Assembly: GCA_946406115.1 (NCBI GenBank)
Contig: OX291543.1
Coordinates: forward strand, 5,458,501-5,522,500
DNA length: 64,000 bases
Reading direction: 5' to 3'
Source: Apoda limacodes
Taxonomy: Eukaryota; Arthropoda; Insecta; Lepidoptera; Limacodidae
In this document: in pieces, positions 35,101 through 44,785 of the stretch
Position numbering within the stretch: position 1 is the stretch's first letter
Layout of the letters: the number at the start of each line of letters is the position of its first letter
The notes under the pieces: model-generated
Told to the model about the DNA's origin: nothing
The model's input: only the letters and a program-made list of their open reading frames with translations
Databases searched by the model: none
Translations under genes and position numbers: made by a program

Positions 35101-38100
35101 GGGGAGATACACGGCCTGAAAACTAGAAATAAAGGGAAACTCGCAATGCCTGTTTTTAGACTGCACAAGACACAAAAAAAGACATTTATAGGAAACGGTA
35201 TACAATTTTATAACAAAATTCCAAAGAGAATCACTGATTTAACTGAAAGCAAATTTAAGCAATACGTTAAACATGTTCTAATTAAAAAAGCTTACTATAC
35301 AGTTTTAGATTATATAGGAGACAAGAATGTTTTGAATATCATCTGCACATAAAATTTGAAATTTTTACTTACGGCTATGATGTTTTTGTTTTAATTTTTT
35401 AATGTAAATATATATTTTATAGCTTAGCTATTTTTAGTTTTATAGACAAATATTTGTTATGTTATATTTATTAATTCACACTTTTTTATTATAAACTGAC
35501 GTTCAAAAGTGTCCGAAGGTGACCTACTTGAATAAGAACTTTAAATTATAACAATGTAACAACAAAAAAGTTATTATTTTATTTCCATAAAATGATTCTC
35601 TATTTTTCATTAAATATTAATCTAATTCTTCACTTATATTTATATTCATACTATGTATTTTTTCAGCAGTTTACATCGCATAAATTATGAGCAATGCTGA
35701 ATTTCTTTTAAGGGGATAATCAAACTTTTTTCACAAATTACCACTTACGTAGGTTGAAACCTTTCTGCTAAACACTGTCCAATTAAGAGTCGTGAGTTTA
35801 GTAGTAGTAGTACAGATGTTATGATCTGGCAGATGCCGACCAAGTACCTACGCAGGATGCCGACTAGTCCTGTAGGTCTACGAACGTTCTAGCCTATAGC
35901 ATCCGACCGGCCTTCGCCTTTTTGCTCTAGACCGCACTATCATACTTTTAGTACTTCTAGCATTATATTATAAGACTGATTCCTAACACCCTAGTGTTCT
36001 TAAGATCTATGCTGTAATCCTTGTGAGATAAACCCCACCACCAAGGAAAGTACTTATATAATTCTAGTCATTGGTCACTTTTCGTTCCGAAATGATTACA
36101 ACTCCTTCGTCCAGATTCATTTTAACAACGCGCGAAACAAAAGCACGTACGTTAATTTCCCGTGGCGTTGTGAACGCGACTGCTCGCCGTCTGCCGACTT
36201 CCATACGCTTTCATTTACCAGGTTAGCAGGTATGCAACATGGGCCGGCGAGCTGACCACTTCAGGATTCACCGTGGTACACACGCTTTTTTTGGTCGTGG
36301 TCGGCTTTCCTGCGGTGGTTGGCGCCTGCCAGATCGGAACATCTATTACTAAGTTTACCACTCGTTTGAACACTCTAACTGTGAAACTGATAGACAAGTA
36401 ACTGTTAAACGGTTTAAAATGCCAGTCATCCGCGACTAAAACTGCTGAATCGAGGGGCGTAGGTTCGATTCCCGCACAAGACAAACATTTATGTGATGAA
36501 CATTTGTGTTTGTCTTGAGACTGGGTGTTTTCTATGTATCATATGTATGTATTTATAAAGAAAAAGATATGTATTTGTATCCGTAGTTTGGTATCCATAA
36601 TACAAGCTTTGCTTAGTTTGGGACCATATGGCGCTGTGCGTAATGCACAAAAATATTTATTTCTTTTTTATGTGATGAACATTGTGTTTGTCTTGACTCT
36701 GGATGTTTTCTATGTATAATATGTAGGTATTTATAAAACAACTTTTATAAAAGTATAAAAGTATTTGTTGCTAACAGTAGACAACTAATACAAATAGTTA
36801 GCGTGGGTCTCGATCGAAACCGATTGACATTTGATTTCAGTTTTTGAATTAGTAAAACCCTTTGACAAAAGGTAAAAAAAAGGTAGGTAACAGTGAACGC
36901 ACTTGTCAGACTCGCGGACTAAAAATAAACAATTCGTCCGATTGTAATCTTGTAATGCAATTTTGATAAGTTGTTGTGCACACTCCGGGATAGGTTTCTG
37001 AATTAGTACAACCCTTCGACAATAGGTGGCGCTATAGTCCTATATAAATAGAAATAAAAATTAATTCGCAACAGTTTATGTTTTCAAATTCAATAAAGCA
37101 CTGAATAGGGGAAGAGAGGGATAAGGAAGAGAAGGCAAAAGCGAAACAGAGTTCGCGGGCAGCAAGTAAACAAATAAATATTCCTATACACTACAAACAA
37201 CGCCATCTAGTTCCAAACTAAGCAAGGCTTTTACTATAGATAGGAGACAATAGATACAATAATACACTTTTAGTTTTGTAAACACATACATATTATACAT
37301 AGAAAACACTCGGAGAAATATTTTCTTCACACAAATCTTTGTCCTTTGTGAAGATCGAACCCGCGCCCTTCGGTACAGCAGCAAATTATTATTATTATCC
37401 TGTGACAATCGAATATATGTATACCGAGCCATTCAGTAGGCAAAGTTGACAACATACTCATAACATATGATAAATTGTAATCGATTCCCTCATTAAGTAT
37501 CGATTACTTGCGCGTTGTCTCTTGCGGCCACGTGACATAGGTATAATATTGATTATTTTATAGGTCAGAATGTACTTCATATTAAATCATTGCAATTGTA
37601 CAATGTCTTTAATAAGTTTGCGGAGTCAATACAATCAGCTAAAAATTGTAAGGTTTATAAAATAGATCATTTGGCCGATCTAGGGATGCATCTGCTCCTC
37701 CTTGCCACCTTGCTTACGCAAATAGCCAATACTGGTACACTTGAATAAAAATTGACTGATTTAATTATATTTTACACCTATATACGCGATATCTTCGAGA
37801 AAAGAGGTTAGGTCTTGGTCCACTGGGCTGCGCCAGTACGAATTGGCAGTCCTTGTCGAGCTAGTAGCTACTTGAAGTTAAGAGTTTTTACACCACCCAT
37901 AAAGGCTCTGACTTGGCTCAAAGACTGCTGTCATATGACAACAACTAGTACGGACCGATGGCTTGACGTGCCTTGAACTCGGTATCTTTGTGCTATCATA
38001 GTTCTTTAACGTGTATGAAACAAATAATTCGCTGAATTAGACTCTTTTATTTTCCTATTAGGTACTTTCTTCTGTTGCTTAAAATGTCGAGTAACTTGAT

Positions 38101-41100
38101 TAAGTATTAGTTATCTTCGTTGCTTTTACTGCATGCTTATATCGCAACAAGAATTATTGCTATAATAGGATATTAATTGTATTCAGTAAGCATCACGACT
38201 TCTACTCAGCTTAAATTGCTTAAACAGATGTCTGAAAAACTTTTTACAGCACAACCCGTCTTTGATTTGAGTAAATCGACTGCTTTTACAGAATCTTGCT
38301 GCTGAGTAATAGCAAACTGGTAATTTTATAGAACAAATTAATCTTATGAATTTATCTTATGCTTCTTTATTCAGCATTAAATCCACTTTTACATCACTAA
38401 AGTCTGAATAAATTGCGCCCAATTCGCATGGAGTAAACGATATAGCAATATTACTGAGCTCGGTTATTATTACCACTTTAATAGCATTAATTAGCAAAAA
38501 AGAAACGTGCTCTCGTCATTTATAGTACATTATTTTGCTGGTAGGGCTGGTATTGTACAAGCTTTGCATAGTTTTGGACTAGATGGCGCTGTGTGTAATG
38601 TCAAGACTCAAGACATATGTATTAGCTTTATACTATTCAATACCTACTTGAACTCGAAAACGATTACAATTATTTTTGTTTAATTTTTGTTATCTAACAA
38701 ATAAAGCACATTCTTATTAATACAGTGAAAGAATTTACTTTTCTTGGATATTTAATATTCAGGACTGGCCTAGTTACAAACGATATATGAAGTTAAGCAA
38801 CGTCAGGCGTAGTCACCACTTGGATGGGTGACCGCCTAGTGAAATATTTTCCGTGTTTCGAAGGGCACGTAAAACCGTCGGTCCAGGTTGTTTGTCATGT
38901 GACTACAGTCGTTAAGCCAAGTCAGTTGCCTTATGGGCGACTTGAATACTCTGATTGTCGAGTGGCCACGAGTCGTTCCGCATTAGCCAAGCGTGGTTGA
39001 CTATAGCCATGGGCGTAGCGAGGTACAGGTACAGGCAGCTTAAGGTGCCCATTACCTGAAGGAATTGGCTCAAAATGGACATTTTTGCCCCCCCCCCCCC
39101 CAGCCAAGTATGCCCCCCCTAATCCAAAAGCCGCAGTGGTGCGCAATAGCGGCTGAGACAAGGCAAACTTCAATAAACATAATGAATAACTTAACCTTAT
39201 TATAATAGAAGATATAAATACATGGAAATATAATAAAAATGTACGTACTTATCTACTAAGTCGTGTTTAACCACAATGGCCACACTGTGGTTGGAATAGA
39301 AAGTCTTGCTTTGATTTAACTTTATACTCACTCATATGCGGCCACTGTATAACGACCTGACTCCTGACAGTAACATAATACAATACCACTACAACACATA
39401 TCCCCAAAGGGGTGTTTAGAGATATTAGGAACGCTAACTGCTGCGGCAAATAGATAAAATGCTCGTAACGTTTTACCGATGGTGTTCCATTTCAAACGTG
39501 TTACGTGAAACCATCGCTTGACGGTTACTTATTATTTACCGTTAAGAGCCTGTTGTACTTGGCAGTAAACTTCAGTGAAGTCAAGGACGATGCAATATGT
39601 GAAAATAAGCTAGGTAATCGACTGTTTTAATGGAAATTCGAAAAATTTAATTAATAGTTTTACTTAATGCTAATGCTTTTCAGGCTTTCGTACCCAACGG
39701 GTCCTGACAGAGCCCTATTGCTGTCACTCACGTGTCCGTCTGTCACACAGGTTTTACAGTCAAACAGTTGGAGCTACAGTCTTCAAATTTTCACAGTATA
39801 AGTGTCTTGTTGACTCAAAGCCATATAAATGATCAAAAAATATTTTTAACTGTTTTTGAGGAGGGCTAGATAAAAAAGTGCGCGAAAAACAATTTGACAT
39901 ACCGCATGTGGGGTATCGTTGTTTACAGAGTAGAGTAGATAAATTCTCTATTTTTGTTTTAAAAAATATTAAAAAACAAAGGAACGAGAAGCCATCAAAG
40001 TTACCCCCTTTTTTTTCTTACAAAATTGTGTTTCATAGATTTTTTTAACTACCCGTTGACCTTTGAACTTAAAATTTGGTGCTGATGTTTGTTATTACAA
40101 ATATTTTACTTGGAAATACCAATATATTGATGAATCAAAGTTTTTTTTAAATTCCTTATTTTTCCTATTAAATTTAACTTGATTTTGCAATCAAATGCGT
40201 AGCACAGAAGTGATTCACTCACCTACAGCTTTTGAATAAATCTGCCATCTAAATGTGCGAACTCCGACACGTACTTGGCCGGTTTTTTCAAATAACTGTC
40301 ATGGGCTATGCTTTACTCAAGTAGTACAGTAATAGCAAGTTGATTTTATCAGATTCATTTACCAAGACATTTAGTTTTTTAACAAACGACTCACATTAAT
40401 TAAGGATTTTTAATTTTCGTTAGTTATTTGGTGATCGTTTTTAAGTCGATTGCTATTGCCGAGTGCGCAGTAATGTGTACCATTGATGTTAGACAGTCAC
40501 CCGGCTGAAAAAAGGGAAATTTAAGTACTATGGGCTCTTAAGTATTTGAAACCTGATTACTAATGAAAAACGTAATCTTTAGTTGTGACGTAATTTCTTT
40601 AAATTTTGACCAACTGCGCTTATACCTATATGAAAAAAAGAAAACGAAAATACAGACAGTAGGCATTATTTAAATAAGCGATGTTACTATACCAATTCTA
40701 AATCAAGGTCGCTCTACTTACGGAACGTATCTTATTATCACTATTATCACCTACAAACAAAAACTTGACATTCATAAATCATGTCATCTCACTTACTCTT
40801 ACCAGACATCCCTACAACGACAATATGTACCGTCTCATTTTATGCATAACTGATAAACAGAATTTCGCATACTTATCTTTACAGGTGGTACAAACCAGAA
40901 CTAAAGATAGAGGTAAATTGAGATAATGGCGCCTCTGTCGCTTATCGTAGATTTGACGGGTTTATTTTTACTTTTCCTCTTTACCCCGTGACTGAGTGTA
41001 GTTGCGTAATGCAAGAATACGTCATTTATATATTTTTCTAGCCGTTATAAATATCCGCTCATTTTCGCGTTTTTAGGGTTTCGTAGTCAAATGTAATAAA

Positions 41101-43921
41101 CGGGACCCTTATAGGTACGTCATGTTTGTCCTTCCGTACGCTACAGCCTGCATCGATTCTGGTGAACTATTACAGTATGGTCTCTTACGTGAACCGTCAG
41201 ACAATTTTGTTATAATATTGAGAAAACATAATCTTTTGTAATTCAAATATAGCAAGCAGATTAGTGAAATAAGTTGTGAAAAGTGTTTTTTTTCCAATAG
41301 TTTCTACACGACTTCATTGCACGAATCGACATTTTTATTACTTTACGCGGGAGCACAGTTCGCGACGACGCACAGATTGCGTATGATATAGTGTTGATGG
41401 CAAGTACCTGAAAAGTCAGGTACTCGGATCGGCTCGTTTCAAGTGCCTGAGCACGGAATCTAGACGTTTAAGTCATCTTTGTTTACAGAAATCCGCAATA
41501 ATTCTCATTTAACGGAACCATAACATTATGCATGTACGACACCCACTTGGCCGGTTTTTTCTCTTACCGCATTTTAAGATACCAAGGACTAAGTAATATT
41601 TCACAAAGTTCAATGACCTATATTATTGATCTAGAATAGTTTTAGGTTAATATTTTTGAATATTTTGGTATATATTATTTTTCCTGTCAGTTATTTATTT
41701 GATTAGGATTTCATTGGTTTTGGTTCCCGGTATTAGCAACAATTAGGTTATTATGAAACTTAGAAGTTGTCTCGGAGGCAGTTTATGCCTAGTAGGACTG
41801 CGACAAGATCATCAAGTCATATTGGTGAAATGTCAAATTAAAGTATTATTTTCTGTTTATTACAACAATTGACGTGCGTAATATCTCTGTCTACATCGAG
41901 GAAAAGTGTCGTGAATAGTGTTTTTTGAGTTCGTCGGTAGGAGCTTTAGGCCCAGTAATAATTTTTCAATCAAAACGATTTGTAAAGTTTTAGCAATGTT
42001 GGATGTGGTCAGTCATTGGATGGGTGACCGCACTAGTGACTGTCGACACCGTTGTCATATGACAGCAGTTGTTTAGCCAAGTCGGCGGCTTCAAAACTTT
42101 GACAGTCGAGTGACCACTAGCTAGACAAAGTCCACTAATCCGCATTGGGCACCTCGGTGTATTATGGCCTAACCTTTGTTTTCTCGCAGGAAAACCTGTA
42201 TTAGGGACGTAGAACAGCTGAGAAAACTTCGCAAAAAACCGAATGGTTGAACATTAATGTCTTGTGATGTAAGATCGCGCATAGTGGAAGCGCTGTGTGT
42301 ATTTGAGTGTTATATTTAGTAGGGATCAGTGTCCAACTAACCAAGGTAAGGTTCGTAAAGCGAGGACATAAACAGAAGGTCACTGTTACATATACTCGCT
42401 ACTCGTGCTAGTCAGATTTTACTTGACACTTATTATTATGGATGGAAATAAATTATAGTAACTAATATGACGTCACATCGTTCACACAACACTAGGAAAT
42501 AGTGAACTTTTGGATGCTTGTTTAAAGAGTCAAATCTATCGGCAAGGAACTTAATAATAACTTCGTTTAATGTCTAGGTCTCCTTAACCTAACAACCTGT
42601 ATATGTCGCAGGCAAATCTTATTATCCGCCGTTTCATAATATGCCTAGGCAGATCGTAAAGTATGGAATAGAAATTATCATATAACTGAACAGATTATTA
42701 TATGAAGCTTGGCTGTAACGCTCCGCTCGCTTCGCTCGCTCCGCATCTACGTTTACAAAAGAGAAACTGAACCTAACATACATGACTTCTACAGTGCGAT
42801 TTCTGTTCCTTTCGTTTTCATACTTTACAATTTGCCTGCGACATATATAAAGCTGTGACAGACGGACAGACATAACGAAACTTAAAGAGTTTCGTTTGGC
42901 TTCATCAACTTCAAAAGAACATGACCTAGACGTTAACGTGGACTGCGGAGTCTTTGTTATAAATATCACTGAACTGAGACTAGATTGGTATAACTTTATA
43001 TTTCTGCTAAAGTGTGAATCTAGCCTAATGCTAGTGATGGGTTATATTTTGCAGACTCACTCCTATGATCAAGGTTTATGACAAGGATGGTCAGCTTGGT
43101 TTTACTATTACCATACGTATTAGAAACTCCTTTTACGTATGGTATTAACTTCTACGTGCATGCGACACTCTATGCTTCCATTTTAATAATAAACAAAAAT
43201 GTATACTGTTACAAACTAAATATCTTTTGGTATATTTAGTAGCTGGGTTAATACTGAACCGATTAAAAAAAATTATTGTATGTTAGAAAAGCTACTTTAT
43301 TTGTAATTAAAAGTTTACTTAAGGTGATTTTTCCCATACAAAATTCATTACATTAAATAACTATGAAAATTTTGCTACTCAAAAAGCGTTGTTATTAACT
43401 ATAGCCGCAAAAAGAATATTCATCCATAAAATGCCAGTAAATTGTTACATAATAAGACTTTTTACTAATAATAAATTATTGTATGAGCTCAACAAAAACT
43501 GGCTATTTAAGTATCTACTGGTATTTCATGATTGTATACGCATTTCGCGAAAAAGTTACATAGCAATTTATTTATATGATACTTAGTTATGACTTGAGTA
43601 TCGAAATGTTTATAGATTCAGATATTTAGTGTAACGCTGCAGTTTGTATGAAAAATGATTCGCCATAATTAATGAACGAATAAATACAAACAATACAAAA
43701 AAAAGCGTATAAAGATTCACTACAGAGTTTCTTGCCGGTTTTTCTCGGTAGTAAAATCATTCTGAACCGGTAGTAATAAACAATTAACTGACGATTCAAA
43801 AGAGCTGTTTAATTTCTAATTGAATAAAAAAGTTTCGAGTTTGATGATAGGTGTCATTTCATTGTTTACTCATTCATTTTTGTTTTTGTTGCAGGGTCAC
43901 GCCTACAACAAGACCAAGTAA
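26086..43921 (+). CDS. VhaM9.7: V-type proton ATPase subunit e, four coding exons
   Basis: Joined exons 26086-26183, 26272-26319, 29894-29981 and 43895-43921 encode 86 residues, the usual size for subunit e of the membrane (V0) sector of the proton pump. The product begins [19 protein letters not shown]. It has two hydrophobic spans (about residues 5-26 and 34-57), the conserved PKGPNRG loop between them, [19 protein letters not shown] and a tail ending GHAYNKTK. Sequons at N68-D-T and N83-K-T fit the known glycosylation of this subunit. All introns obey GT-AG and the phases match. Subunit e is required for V0 assembly; the pump acidifies endosomes and insect gut and secretory membranes. Intron sizes are 88, 3574 and 13913 bp. 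Confidence 0.95.
26272..26319 (+). CDS. VhaM9.7: V-ATPase subunit e exon 2
   Basis: A 48-bp exon encodes the end of codon 33 through residue 48 and part of 49 ([15 protein letters not shown]), the first part of the second membrane span. The acceptor is ATTATTTCAG and the donor GTAAGT. Confidence 0.93.
26880..27175 (-). mobile_element. tRNA-derived SINE in intron 2
   Basis: The minus strand has a tRNA-like head (GGTGGCGGAGGGGTTT and AGGTTCAAACCGT as A- and B-box), then TGTACCAATGAGTC and a body with GTCCACAATCCGCACTGGG. It ends in GGTAGGCCATGCCC. The same family lies in plus orientation at 32025-32270. The B-box has a C-to-A change from consensus, so transcription is doubtful. Confidence 0.7.
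28300..28795 (+). repeat. Dispersed repeat copy in intron 2
   Basis: It contains CCCTTATAGGATCACTTTG and TCCCTCTGTCTGTCCC, then AGTTGGATGTATCAAATACT and, at the end, ACGGAACCCTCAGTGCGCGA with CCGACTCGCACGTGACCAG. This is a variant of the AGGGTTCCGTACC repeat group. The 68-codon frame at 28608 is part of it. Confidence 0.6.
29601..29745 (+). repeat. 5S rRNA-derived fragment joined to a repeat tail
   Basis: Positions 29601-29668 contain AAAGTTAAGCAACGTTGGGC and GGTTACCGCTTAGTGGCAC, with TTGGTCAATACTTGGACGG between, matching the internal promoter region of 5S rRNA. It continues into GCAACTCGCACTTGGCTGG, the 3' end of the dispersed repeat. It is too short to be a 5S gene. Confidence 0.6.
29894..29981 (+). 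CDS. VhaM9.7: V-ATPase subunit e exon 3
   Basis: It encodes the end of codon 49 through residue 78: [20 protein letters not shown] followed by TLIWMSQTW. The acceptor is TTAATTCCAG and the donor GTAAGT. Confidence 0.93.
30073..30305 (+). repeat. Lepidopteran dispersed repeat in intron 3
   Basis: It contains AGGGACCCTATTACTAAGAC, CCGTCCGTCTGTCAGGCTG, TATTTCTGTTGCCGCTGTAA and AGTACGGAACCCTTCGTGTG, ending in GCGAGTCCGA. The start lacks the GGTTCCGTACC segment (short internal deletion). It begins 91 bp after the exon 3 donor. Confidence 0.8.
30544..31848 (-). mobile_element. Jockey-like LINE with RT remnant, in intron 3
   Basis: The minus strand encodes, in order, [39 protein letters not shown] (RT motif 1 region), the [10 protein letters not shown] motif A region, then after a gap [15 protein letters not shown] and [20 protein letters not shown]. 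Its poly-A tail is the poly-T run at 30546-30556. The segment with the FADD catalytic motif is missing around 31230-31245, so the copy is inactive and internally deleted. The 5' junction is near 31848. The same family is at 1588-2158. Confidence 0.8.
32025..32270 (+). mobile_element. tRNA-derived SINE in intron 3
   Basis: A tRNA-like head (TGGTGGCCTAGGGGTTTC, AAGGTTCGAACCCGTC) is followed by GTACCAATGAGTCTTTCCC, then GAAGTCCACAATCCGCACTG and GATAAGGGTAGGCTGTGCCC. It is a sister copy of 26880-27175. Confidence 0.75.
32440..32690 (+). repeat. Dispersed repeat (ACAGACGTCCATTGCTAGACA type)
   Basis: The start CAGACGTCCATTGCTAGAC with ATCGGCCTCGCCCAACTT is a diverged copy of a motif common in lepidopteran LINE tails. 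The 70-codon frame across it is not considered real. Confidence 0.5.
32820..33340 (-). mobile_element. RTE-like LINE reverse transcriptase remnant in intron 3
   Basis: Across shifting frames the minus strand resembles an RTE-clade RT palm: a VRQGD-like start (CAGGGAGATGCCATATCCCC), [21 protein letters not shown] sequence and a degraded FADD site. Many stops are present. It is recognisable only by the order of similar blocks. Confidence 0.5.
33780..33850 (+). repeat. SINE body fragment
   Basis: TAGCTTTGCTTAGTTTGGGA followed by CCAGATGGCGCTGTGTTTGG matches the body of the SINEs at 36395-36735 and 37185-37440. A shorter piece of the same type lies at 38560-38610. Confidence 0.6.
34010..35480 (+). 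mobile_element. CR1/jockey-group LINE, RT plus C-terminus, in intron 3
   Basis: Open sequence from about 34010 includes [19 protein letters not shown], motif A region DLS-stop-AFD (TAG at 34254-34256 in place of a usual Lys), then from 34311 [20 protein letters not shown] and the catalytic FADD at 34509-34520. [20 protein letters not shown] and [10 protein letters not shown] follow. A shift near 35070 leads into the C-terminal frame 35062-35352. The 3' end contains TTCAAAAGTGTCCGAAGG. Only a stop and a frameshift break the RT, so the insertion is fairly young. Related 3' fragments lie at 50210-50680 and 54690-55600. Confidence 0.85.
34311..35084 (+). pseudogene. LINE reverse transcriptase palm and thumb
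   Basis: A frame of 257 codons covers the RT from the segment after motif A to the thumb. The PQG of the motif before the palm is PQV here. FADD is intact. An upstream TAG and a downstream frameshift make it a pseudogene of a retroposon, not a host gene. Confidence 0.85.
35490..36394. other. Intron 3 sequence, nothing recognised
   Basis: No repeat can be named. A somewhat GC-richer patch at 36130-36340 contains GGGCCGGCGAGCTGACC and GGTTGGCGCCTGCCAGATCG, but the 89-codon minus frame across it runs into a SINE and is not taken as a gene. Confidence 0.35.
36395..36735 (+). mobile_element. tRNA-derived SINE in intron 3
   Basis: A B-box (TAGGTTCGATTCCCGCAC) is followed by AAGACAAACATTTATGTG, TGTTTTCTATGTATCATATG, AAGCTTTGCTTAGTTTGGGA and CATATGGCGCTGTGCGTAAT. 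The segment TGTGATGAACATTGTGTTTG near 36670-36730 repeats part of the body, which suggests a second partial copy in tandem. Confidence 0.8.
37185..37440 (-). mobile_element. tRNA-derived SINE in intron 3 (minus)
   Basis: The minus strand has GGGCGCGGGTTCGATCTTCA (decayed B-box), GTGTTTTCTATGTATAATAT and the CTTGCTTAGTTTGGAACTAG block with ATGGCGTTGTTTGTAGTG. It belongs to the same family as 36395-36735. Confidence 0.75.
37815..38000 (-). mobile_element. 5S-derived SINE, tail part
   Basis: The minus strand has GTTGTCATATGACAGCAGTC, TTTGAGCCAAGTCAGAGCC and TTATGGGTGGTG, matching the tail of the 5S-derived SINE at 38765-39010 and 41974-42170. The 5S head is missing. Confidence 0.65.
38765..39010 (+). 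mobile_element. 5S rRNA-derived SINE, best copy
   Basis: The head at 38778-38840 (GAAGTTAAGCAACGTCAGGC, CACTTGGATGGGTGACCGCC) matches the A-box to C-box control region of 5S rRNA. The tail has GTCATGTGACTACAGTCGTT, AAGCCAAGTCAGTTGCC and TTATGGGCGACTTG. Heads and tails stay linked in copies at 41974 and 57830. This fits the SINE3 class, which uses a 5S promoter. Confidence 0.75.
39000..39185 (-). repeat. Poly-C-bearing dispersed repeat
   Basis: It contains CATGGGCGTAGCGAGG, a run of 14 C near 39090-39103 and CTGAGACAAGGC. Similar poly-C or poly-G tracts occur at 27602-27632. The GGGCGTAGC motif is common in lepidopteran repeats. Its strand is uncertain. Confidence 0.4.
39682..40290 (+). repeat. 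Dispersed repeat, long variant, in intron 3
   Basis: It starts GGCTTTCGTACCCAACGGGT and has GTGTCCGTCTGTCACACAGG, GTGCGCGAAAAACAATTTG and ACCGCATGTGGGGTATCG, then ends ACACGTACTTGGCCGGTTTT. It is a long variant of the AGGGTTCCGTACC repeat, with the CATGTGGGGTAT block in the middle. Confidence 0.65.
41070..41560 (+). repeat. Dispersed repeat, diverged variant, in intron 3
   Basis: It starts TTTAGGGTTTCGTAGTCAAA with GGGACCCTTATAGGTACG, then later AACGGAACCATAACATTATG and CACCCACTTGGCCGGTTTT. The middle is diverged and may include other inserts. Confidence 0.6.
41974..42170 (+). mobile_element. 5S rRNA-derived SINE
   Basis: The head has TAAAGTTTTAGCAATGTTGG and GTCATTGGATGGGTGACCGC. The tail has GTCATATGACAGCAGTTGTT, TAGCCAAGTCGGCGGC and GACAGTCGAGTGACCACTAG, then CCACTAATCCGCATTGGGC. 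Confidence 0.7.
42601..42846. mobile_element. MITE-like element with 17-bp inverted ends
   Basis: The left end ATATGTCGCAGGCAAAT (42601-42617) is repeated inverted at 42830-42846. Weaker inverted similarity (GTAAAGTATGGAA and TGTAAAGTATGAAAAC on the other strand) continues inside. The middle contains GCTCCGCTCGCTTCGCTCG. No target duplication is evident. Confidence 0.5.
42847..43894. other. End of intron 3
   Basis: AT-rich sequence without recognised repeats, ending in the polypyrimidine tract TTTTTGTTTTTGTTGCAG of exon 4. Confidence 0.4.
43895..43921 (+). CDS. VhaM9.7: V-ATPase subunit e exon 4 (last eight codons and stop)
   Basis: GHAYNKTK and TAA follow a strong acceptor. Exon 3 ends on a codon boundary, so the phase fits. 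The preceding intron is the longest of the gene, at 13913 bp. Confidence 0.85.
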   Translation, partial: GHAYNKTK

Positions 43922-44495
43922 GCAACTGCGGTGACAACAGATGACGAATGTAGATAACATTTACCACTATATTTCTCAATAATATCAAAGATGAGACTAC
44001 CGATTTTGACATTTCATTTTTGTATCGTAAAATATTACTGATGCCATAAGAATTGCACTTTTGGCCGTATAATTACTGACCTTAGTCTGCTGTGTAAAAT
44101 AAAAAAACAGATGTTTTTCCGACTCAAACATGGAAGCATTTAAAAAAGAGTGTAACCTTCATGTCTAACAGAAATGCTGATGTAATTTTTTTTTTTTTCA
44201 ACAGTATTGTTTTTGGAATTCTCTATCATTCCAATCGAAACGAATTATGTGGGATAAAATTAAATGAACTAATCTTAAGAAAATAAAATGTTTATCGAAC
44301 AAAATAATTTCGATTTGTTTTAGACCTGTCTAGAAAAACCATTTGAACATTTAAAATTATCCTATGTTTTGAATAGTTATAAATATGTGTAATATATATG
44401 AAACTGTATGTAAGTAAAAATCTTAATCGTTAATTATTTTATTGAATTGTAGATTAAATAAGTATTTTATTTCAATAAATTTCTTTGAGTTTATT
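43922..44495 (+). terminator. VhaM9.7: 3' UTR and polyadenylation signals of the V-ATPase subunit e gene
   Basis: AATAAA occurs near 44098, near 44283 and at 44474-44479. The last is followed by a T/G-rich stretch (TTTATTTTGTGTTTTTTC) typical of a downstream element, so cleavage near 44495 is most likely. Alternative shorter 3' UTRs are possible. Confidence 0.55.
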
Positions 44496-44649
44496 TTGTG
44501 TTTTTTCTTTTTATTATAAGAATATTATGCATCTTCATCGAAAGACTGAGTCGATATTGAATGGAGTGATTGTAGAGTAGGTCTGTAGGTCCTGTGGGAG
44601 TTATTAGCTTGAGAAAAAGACGATACGAAAAAGATAAAGAAGATAGATA

Positions 44650-44785
44650 TGAGTTAGTAACTGGGAAGACACGAAATGGACTATTTACAGTTCTATAACC
44701 CGCGCAAAAACATGAGATGGGTAGGAGTTAGTAACAGGTAAGACATGAAATAGGCTATTTACAATAAAATCGCGCAAAAATCTAT
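44650..44785 (+). repeat. Imperfect tandem duplication of about 70 bp
   Basis: GAGTTAGTAACTGGGAAGAC with ACGAAATGGACTATTTACAG recurs as GAGTTAGTAACAGGTAAGAC with ATGAAATAGGCTATTTACA, and CGCGCAAAAA follows each copy. Confidence 0.65.

Noticed and set aside
36215..36484. 89-codon minus frame
   Set aside because: It overlaps the head of a SINE, and the rest has no recognisable domain.
38778..38840. Possible 5S rRNA gene
   Set aside because: Only the internal control region is similar; the 5' third and the closing stem are missing, and a SINE tail follows.
42634..42969. 111-codon minus frame
   Set aside because: It spans a MITE-like element and its flank, with low-complexity residues and no splice or start support.
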